This document shows, piece after piece, positions 1-4,172 of a DNA stretch of 6,550 nt. Position numbers and translations under genes: made by a program. Position 1 is the first letter of the stretch; every line of letters starts with the position of its first letter. Below the pieces are notes generated by a model. It had not been told where the DNA came from. It made no database searches and saw only the letters and a list, made by a program, of their open reading frames with translations. The DNA is from Bryobacterales bacterium. GTDB taxonomy: Bacteria > Acidobacteriota > Terriglobia > Bryobacterales > Bryobacteraceae. The DNA is taken from contig PLRZ01000086.1 of the NCBI GenBank assembly GCA_003164075.1, positions 1-6,550 on the forward strand, given 5' to 3'.

Positions 1-37
1 CTTTATCGGAACCTAAGATCCGTCAAAAGGGCCAATA

Positions 38-60
38 GCTGGTTTCCGTCGCGAAACTCA
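38..60 (+). repeat. Left 23-bp terminal inverted repeat
   Basis: Perfect reverse complement of 135-157. The match stops exactly at 37/158 on the outside (A against C) and at 61/134 on the inside, which defines sharp repeat borders. Confidence 0.8.
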
Positions 61-72
61 CTTCAAATGGCG

Positions 73-90
73 GACCGCTCCCTGGCGGTC
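73..90. repeat. Small internal hairpin of the element
   Basis: GACCGC (73-78) and GCGGTC (85-90) form a perfect 6-bp stem around the loop TCCCTG. It lies inside the centre of the inverted-repeat element, so a folded transcript would show a long outer stem with this inner stem-loop. Confidence 0.5.
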
Positions 91-134
91 GCGGCTCGGA
101 AAACGCTGCGATGATTCCACGGCATCGGGAGTTC

Positions 135-157
135 TGAGTTTCGCGACGGAAACCAGC
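135..157 (-). repeat. Right 23-bp terminal inverted repeat
   Basis: Perfect reverse complement of 38-60. It is followed outward by two overlapping GCCAATAGC copies (156-164 and 163-171); a single copy of the same nonamer (31-39) flanks the left end. Confidence 0.8.
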
Positions 158-186
158 CAATAGCCAATAGCTTGCGCCGGTCTCAC

Positions 187-861
187 TTATGCGTTTTGCC
201 GCAGCCACTCCTGGAACGCATCGCGATACATCACAATGCCGCGGCGCGAGTATTGCAAGTAACCCATGCGGCGGAACTGATTCATGTAGTGGGTCACGAT
301 CTCGCGCGACGTGCCCACATACTGCGAAAGCAGTTCGTGCGTGAACGCCGACATGTGCACCGAGCCATCGCTCTCCACGGTGCCCAGCCGTTCTGAGAAG
401 CGAATCAGCGAGCGCGCCAGCCGGCGGGCAATGTTGTCGGCCGAAAAACTCTCGATCCGCTGCGTCATATCGAGCGTTCGCTGTATCTGGATCTGCAGCA
501 GCGCCACCGCCAGACGGGGACGCTTCATCACGATCTCCTCGATCTCCTGCGTGCCCCAAGCCATCAGCTTGGCGTCTTCCAATGCTGTAGCCTGCTCCGA
601 ACGATGGGGGAGACTGAGGAACGCGGATTCACCGAAAAACTCATCCGCCTGGTAGATGTCTACCACCACCTGGTGTCCGTCGTCCGCCAGGCGGACCACC
701 TTCACCCTCCCGTCAATCACCAGATGCAGACTGGTGGAGGGCTGATCCTGGTTGTAAATGGTTTGGCCCTTGCGGTACTCCATGATGGTTGAGCACGGCA
801 AATGCGCTAACGGATCTTCAAGCGATTTGTGCGGCGCGTACGCCGTAGGACTGGACGCCAT
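187..861 (-). CDS. Crp/Fnr family transcriptional regulator
   Basis: A 224-residue protein with the two-domain layout of Crp/Fnr factors. Residues about 20-125 form the cyclic-nucleotide-binding-type beta roll (GQTIYNQDQP, LVIDGRVKVVR, FFGES at 75-79, RS at 87-88 where CRP has its phosphate-binding pair). A dimerisation helix follows, then a C-terminal winged helix at about 140-222 with the recognition signature ELLSQYVGTSREIV (176-189). Length is typical of the family. The only cysteine is C23, so an FNR-type iron-sulfur cluster is unlikely. The ligand cannot be predicted: G77-E78 and R87-S88 resemble cAMP-type pockets, but many such proteins bind other ligands. The frame can be extended to a TTG at 873, but GGAGG (871-867) sits five bases before the ATG at 861, so I use that start. 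The gene follows the small secreted-protein gene after 36 bp, probably in one operon. Confidence 0.9.
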   Translation of the reverse strand: MASSPTAYAPHKSLEDPLAHLPCSTIMEYRKGQTIYNQDQPSTSLHLVIDGRVKVVRLADDGHQVVVDIYQADEFFGESAFLSLPHRSEQATALEDAKLMAWGTQEIEEIVMKRPRLAVALLQIQIQRTLDMTQRIESFSADNIARRLARSLIRFSERLGTVESDGSVHMSAFTHELLSQYVGTSREIVTHYMNQFRRMGYLQYSRRGIVMYRDAFQEWLRQNA

Positions 862-864
862 GGT

Positions 865-871
865 CTCCTCC
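865..871 (-). promoter_or_regulatory. Shine-Dalgarno site fixing the crp-like start
   Basis: Reading the minus strand, GGAGGAG precedes ATG (861-859) with three bases between. The core GGAGG has a five-base spacer. The upstream TTG (873-871) overlaps this site, so it is unlikely to be the initiation codon. Confidence 0.7.
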
Positions 872-885
872 AAAGACGTTAAGCA

Positions 886-906
886 CCCCGGCAGGATTTA
901 CCGGGG
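886..906 (-). other. GC-only hairpin over the stop codon between the two minus-strand genes
   Basis: CCCCGG (886-891) and CCGGGG (901-906) form a perfect 6-bp GC stem with a 9-base loop that contains the TAA of the upstream gene. No run of T follows on the minus strand, so it is not a convincing intrinsic terminator. It could attenuate, or protect the upstream message and set the ratio of the two products. Such a short GC palindrome may also be chance. Confidence 0.3.
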
Positions 907-1278
907 AGTGCAGGTTTCGCTGATCGTTTCGATGCTGCGAACCTTGAATATGGGACCCGACCCGTCCGAACTTGCTGTCCCTCGGACCGTTACCTTATGT
1001 CCCACATGTTTGGCGAAGCCTTCCGTCGGGAAGCCATCCGCCGCCAGAGTTGCGATGATTGCCATCGTCTGGTCGTTGACAAGCACCCATTTTCCCTCTT
1101 GCTCGTCCACGCACCCCGTCAACGATGCCGTTTGTTCCTTGGGATCGGATTTGGGCTTGGGATCTGTGCTCGGCTTCTGCTGCTGCTGCGGACGATCCAC
1201 CGCGGGATTCGACCGGGCATAGGACAGGCTCCAACCTGAGAAAACAACGAGTACCGCGATTGCTGCCCCTCGAATCAT
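898..1278 (-). CDS. Small exported protein, DUF5818-like, function unknown
   Basis: A 126-residue protein. Residues 1-21 look like a Sec signal peptide: arginine at 3, a hydrophobic core AIAVLVVF, and cleavage after S19-Y20-A21. Next is a polar, proline- and lysine-rich linker with QQQQ (about 22-50). The compact domain (about 51-126) contains LTGCVDEQEGKWVLVND and VTVRGTASS, and ends in ISETCTPR. This beta-rich pattern resembles small secreted proteins common in Acidobacteria (DUF5818-like, possibly OB-fold), assigned from memory of the motif rather than by a search. Two cysteines (C56, C123) could form a disulfide outside the cytoplasm. A GTG at 1290 would add four residues, but GAGGA (1288-1284) is correctly spaced for the ATG at 1278. 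It precedes the crp-like gene by 36 bp on the same strand. No enzymatic residues are recognisable. Confidence 0.75.
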   Translation of the reverse strand: MIRGAAIAVLVVFSGWSLSYARSNPAVDRPQQQQKPSTDPKPKSDPKEQTASLTGCVDEQEGKWVLVNDQTMAIIATLAADGFPTEGFAKHVGHKVTVRGTASSDGSGPIFKVRSIETISETCTPR

Positions 1279-1283
1279 GACAT

Positions 1284-1288
1284 TCCTC
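1284..1288 (-). promoter_or_regulatory. Shine-Dalgarno site for the small exported protein
   Basis: GAGGA on the minus strand lies five bases before ATG (1278-1276). The alternative GTG start at 1290-1288 overlaps it and has only weak purines ahead of it. Confidence 0.6.
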
Positions 1289-1318
1289 ACCCGATCTAAG
1301 TAGCATGTGGGGTGCCAA

Positions 1319-1327
1319 ATAGTACCA
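1319..1327 (-). promoter_or_regulatory. Candidate extended -10 promoter for the secreted-protein/crp operon
   Basis: On the minus strand the sequence reads TGG-TACTAT, a TGn extension joined to a -10 hexamer one base from consensus. Transcription would start near 1312, leaving a leader of about 34 bases before the ATG at 1278. The hexamer at -35 spacing (1342-1347, CGCCTT) is poor, as expected if the extended -10 compensates. It is prediction only. Confidence 0.35.
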
Positions 1328-1365
1328 CCTTCACGCGCACCAAGGCGGAAGTTCCCTAACCTCTA

Positions 1366-1378
1366 CTTGTTCCACAAG
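1366..1378. promoter_or_regulatory. Small dyad in the divergent intergenic region
   Basis: CTTGT-TCC-ACAAG is a perfect 5-bp dyad. It lies upstream of the candidate minus-strand promoter and upstream of the plus-strand gene, where a shared operator could sit. It does not match the CRP (TGTGA-N6-TCACA) or FNR (TTGAT-N4-ATCAA) consensus, and a dyad this short can arise by chance. Confidence 0.2.
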
Positions 1379-1497
1379 ATACAGTCACGGGCGGACGTTC
1401 CCATACACTTTGAACACGCGACTGCCGATAACTACTCGGTCCAATTATGTACCACCCAAGTGCAAAGTTTACCCATTACCTTCGTTATGATGGAGAG

Positions 1498-4149
1498 GTG
1501 CCGGCCACCGGGCGCCAGCTTCTGGCGCTGCTCACTTTCTGTATCTCTCTGACAGCGCAGACTTTCTCCGCGCCTGCGGGGATTCGGCCCGCACTCCGAA
1601 AACCCGCCGGTTCTATCTTGCCCGGAGGCCGAATCATCGCTCCGCTGGGCGATCAGTATGCTACTGGAGCTGGTCCTTTCGGGCTATTGGTCGGCCCATC
1701 GGCACGCACGGTAGTCACTTCCAATGGCGGTCCCGGCCCCAATTCCCTGACCGTGCTGGACCACGACCGTTCCGGCCGCTGGACCGCGCAGCAACTGGTG
1801 GCTCGTTCCACCGAAGGGCAGGAAGCGTTCGGATCGGACTGGCGCGGCCTCTTCATGGGGCTGGCATATGTAAATGACCATGCGGTCTGGGCCTCGGAGG
1901 GCAACTCCGGGCGGGTCAGCCTCTTCGATTGGGTCGCCGCCCGGCGGCGCGCCATCGATCTGAACCAGGGCGATTACAAAGACAGCTACACCGGCGACCT
2001 GGCTTTGGACGCCGAACGCAATGTCCTATATGTGGTGGACCAGGCGAATTTTCGCGTCGCGGTGGCCGATCTGCGGACCCGGGCGGTGATCGCGTCGGTG
2101 CGCGTGGGACGCCTGCCGTTCGCCGTGGCGCTTTCGCCCGACCGCAAGAAACTCTACGTGACCAATGTGGGTATGTTCGAATATCGCCTGATTCCCGGGG
2201 CCGACCCGGCCCAGCCGCGCGCCACGGGCCTTCCCTTTCCGGCTTTTGGGTTCCCTAGCAGCGACGCGGTTTCGGGCGCCGAACGGCGAACTGAGAAAGG
2301 CCTGGTCCAGGTGCCCGGCCTGGGGGATCCCAACGTGCGGGAATCCAACTCGCTGTGCGTGGTGGATGTCTCCAACCCCGCGGCGGCCAAAGTGGAAGCC
2401 TTCATTCGCACCGGCGTTCCGTTCGGCCAGTCGAGCGATGGCGGCAGCAGTCCCTCAGGCGTGGTGGTCACTGCCGACCGCGTATTTGTTTCCAATTCCG
2501 GCAACGACAGCATTACCGTGATCGACCCCCGGAGCAACCGCGCGATGGCGGAAATCCCCATCCGCATTCCGGGGCTCGAAACGCTGCGGGGCGTGCTGCC
2601 CATCGGCATGGCGTACCACGAAAAGACGGGCTGGCTGCTGGTAGCGGAAGCGGGCATCAACGCCATCGCGGTGATTGACCCGCGCGCAGGCCGCGTGCTG
2701 GGGCACTTGCCGGTGGGCTGGTTTCCGGCGCGCGTGGCGCTCGATGGCGACACGGTTTTCGTGGCCAATGCCAAGGGCAACGGCACCGGCCCCAACGGCT
2801 ACAGCGGTTCGCAAGGCGCGGTTTTCTCGACCCGCGTCCGCCAGGGCTCGGTGTCCATTTTTCCCCTTCCGCCCACGGGCGAACTGCCTCAAAACACTGC
2901 CTTCGTGATGGAGGCTAACGGCTTTGTGGCGCGTCCGGCGCCGCCGCCGTTGCCGGAGGGCATCCGCCACGTGATTCTGATCGTGAAGGAGAACCGCACC
3001 TATGACGAGGTGCTGGGCGACGAACTGGAAACCTCCGTGGGGCCGGCGATGGGAGCGCCGCTGCTGGCGCGGTTCGGCAGCCGCGGCTATGTGGATGGCC
3101 GCAGGCAGCGGCTCAGCCTGAAGGATGTCGACGTCACTCCCAATCATCACTCCATGGCCCAAACGTGGAGCTTCAGCGACAATTTCTACGCCGATTCGGA
3201 CGTGAGCGTGGACGGCCACCACTGGCTGGTTGGGGCCTACCCCAGCGTGTGGACTGAAACTTCTTTGATGGCGGCCTACAGCGATCAAAAGAAGGACTTT
3301 CGAACGGGCTCCGCAGCCGGGCGGCTGGAATTCGCGGGGTCGGATTCTTCGGTGCATCCCGAAGATCAACTGGAAGGCGGCACCATCTGGCACCACTTCG
3401 CGCGCCACGGCGTGAGTTTCCTGAACTTCGGGGAGGGATTCGAGCTCGCGGGCGTAGATGAAGAGAAAGATCTGGAGCCCACCGGCGCCCGCTTCCTTAC
3501 CAACGTGCCCATGCCGGAGCCGCTCTACAGCCACACATCGCGTGAATATCCCGGGTTCAACATGAATATTCCCGACCAGTATCGGGCCGTGCAATTTATG
3601 CACGAGATCGATGAAAAATATGTAAAGACAGGTACGGATCTGCCGCAGTTCATTTTCGTGCATTTACCCAACGACCACATGGCCGACGCCCGTCCCGAGG
3701 ACGGCTACCCGTACGCGGAGTCTTTCGTGGTGGACAACGACTACGCCCTGGGGCGCATTCTGGAGTATCTTTCGGGCACGAAATGGTGGAAAGATACCGC
3801 TGTATTTATCACCGAGGACGATCCGCAGGGCGGTGTGGACCACATCGACTCACACCGCACGGTGCTGCTATGCGCCGGTCCGTGGATGAAGAAGAATTAC
3901 GTGTCCCACGTGAACACCAGTTTCCCCGGCCTGCTGAAGACCATATTCGGTCTGCTGAAGCTGCCGCCGCTCAACCTGTTCGACGCGTCGGCCACCGGTT
4001 TGAGCGATTGTTTCGCTTCGCAGCCGGACCCGGCCGGGTACAAATTATTGGATGTAGACCGCCGCATTTTCGACCCTGACAAGGCGCGGCAATCCACCAA
4101 CGGGAAGCCGTCGCTGAAGATGGACGATCCCAAGGAAGTGAAGCGGTAG
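1498..4149 (+). CDS. Exported YVTN beta-propeller / alkaline-phosphatase-superfamily phosphoesterase
   Basis: An 883-residue two-domain protein. Residues 1-25 resemble a signal peptide (R6, core LLALLTFCISLTA). Residues about 40-470 are YVTN/YncE-like propeller blades: NVLYVVDQANFRVAVADL, KKLYVTNVG, RVFVSNSGNDSITVIDP, NAIAVIDPRAGRVLGHLPVG. From about 488 comes a phosphoesterase domain: VKENRTYDEVLGDE with E498-N499, DSDVSVDGHHW (S570 a possible nucleophile, by rough alignment with phospholipase C/AcpA enzymes), HLPNDH (N725-D726-H727), and EDDPQGGVDHIDSHRT (E773-D774-D775, D781-H782, H786). These are the expected metal ligands, so activity looks intact. The role is probably cleaving phosphate esters outside the cytoplasm, substrate unknown. 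An ATG at 1447 gives 900 residues, but it has no ribosome-binding site and the extra 17 codons are AT-rich in third positions. GTG 1498 gives a better signal peptide. It converges with the WD40 gene. Confidence 0.85.
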   Translation: MPATGRQLLALLTFCISLTAQTFSAPAGIRPALRKPAGSILPGGRIIAPLGDQYATGAGPFGLLVGPSARTVVTSNGGPGPNSLTVLDHDRSGRWTAQQLVARSTEGQEAFGSDWRGLFMGLAYVNDHAVWASEGNSGRVSLFDWVAARRRAIDLNQGDYKDSYTGDLALDAERNVLYVVDQANFRVAVADLRTRAVIASVRVGRLPFAVALSPDRKKLYVTNVGMFEYRLIPGADPAQPRATGLPFPAFGFPSSDAVSGAERRTEKGLVQVPGLGDPNVRESNSLCVVDVSNPAAAKVEAFIRTGVPFGQSSDGGSSPSGVVVTADRVFVSNSGNDSITVIDPRSNRAMAEIPIRIPGLETLRGVLPIGMAYHEKTGWLLVAEAGINAIAVIDPRAGRVLGHLPVGWFPARVALDGDTVFVANAKGNGTGPNGYSGSQGAVFSTRVRQGSVSIFPLPPTGELPQNTAFVMEANGFVARPAPPPLPEGIRHVILIVKENRTYDEVLGDELETSVGPAMGAPLLARFGSRGYVDGRRQRLSLKDVDVTPNHHSMAQTWSFSDNFYADSDVSVDGHHWLVGAYPSVWTETSLMAAYSDQKKDFRTGSAAGRLEFAGSDSSVHPEDQLEGGTIWHHFARHGVSFLNFGEGFELAGVDEEKDLEPTGARFLTNVPMPEPLYSHTSREYPGFNMNIPDQYRAVQFMHEIDEKYVKTGTDLPQFIFVHLPNDHMADARPEDGYPYAESFVVDNDYALGRILEYLSGTKWWKDTAVFITEDDPQGGVDHIDSHRTVLLCAGPWMKKNYVSHVNTSFPGLLKTIFGLLKLPPLNLFDASATGLSDCFASQPDPAGYKLLDVDRRIFDPDKARQSTNGKPSLKMDDPKEVKR

Positions 4150-4172
4150 GGGGCGGCTTCGCGGCGAGCCGG

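Larger units (their letters stand above)
38..157. mobile_element. MITE-like / REP-like element with 23-bp inverted ends
   Basis: Positions 38-60 and 135-157 are perfect 23-bp reverse complements (outer end GCTGGTTTCCG, inner end CGCGAAACTCA), separated by a 74-bp centre that contains a second small hairpin. Directly outside each end lies CAATA (33-37 and 158-162), which could be a 5-bp target duplication. A further CCAATAG copy follows at 164-170. No protein fits inside, so if this is mobile it must be moved by an enzyme encoded elsewhere. It lies just downstream of the crp-like gene, where its long stem could also stop or stabilise that transcript. The structure is seen directly. Mobility is inferred, since no second copy is visible in the window. 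Confidence 0.55.

Noticed and set aside
23..559. Long minus-strand open frame overlapping the crp-like gene and the inverted-repeat element
   Set aside because: It overlaps the well-supported Crp/Fnr gene on the same strand in another frame, has low-complexity composition and crosses the repeat element. It is a high-GC shadow.
1410..1438. TTGAAC (1410-1415) with TACTCG as a sigma-70 promoter for the plus-strand gene
   Set aside because: At the right spacing the -10 is poor, and the better GATAAC is only 11 bases from the -35.
2154..3663. Minus-strand open frames (213 and 402 codons) inside the phosphoesterase gene
   Set aside because: They are antisense to a gene with clear domain motifs and show no recognisable family features.
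4154..4171. Hairpin as a bidirectional terminator
   Set aside because: Only five base pairs with an 8-base loop and no T tract on either strand. It is too weak to annotate.
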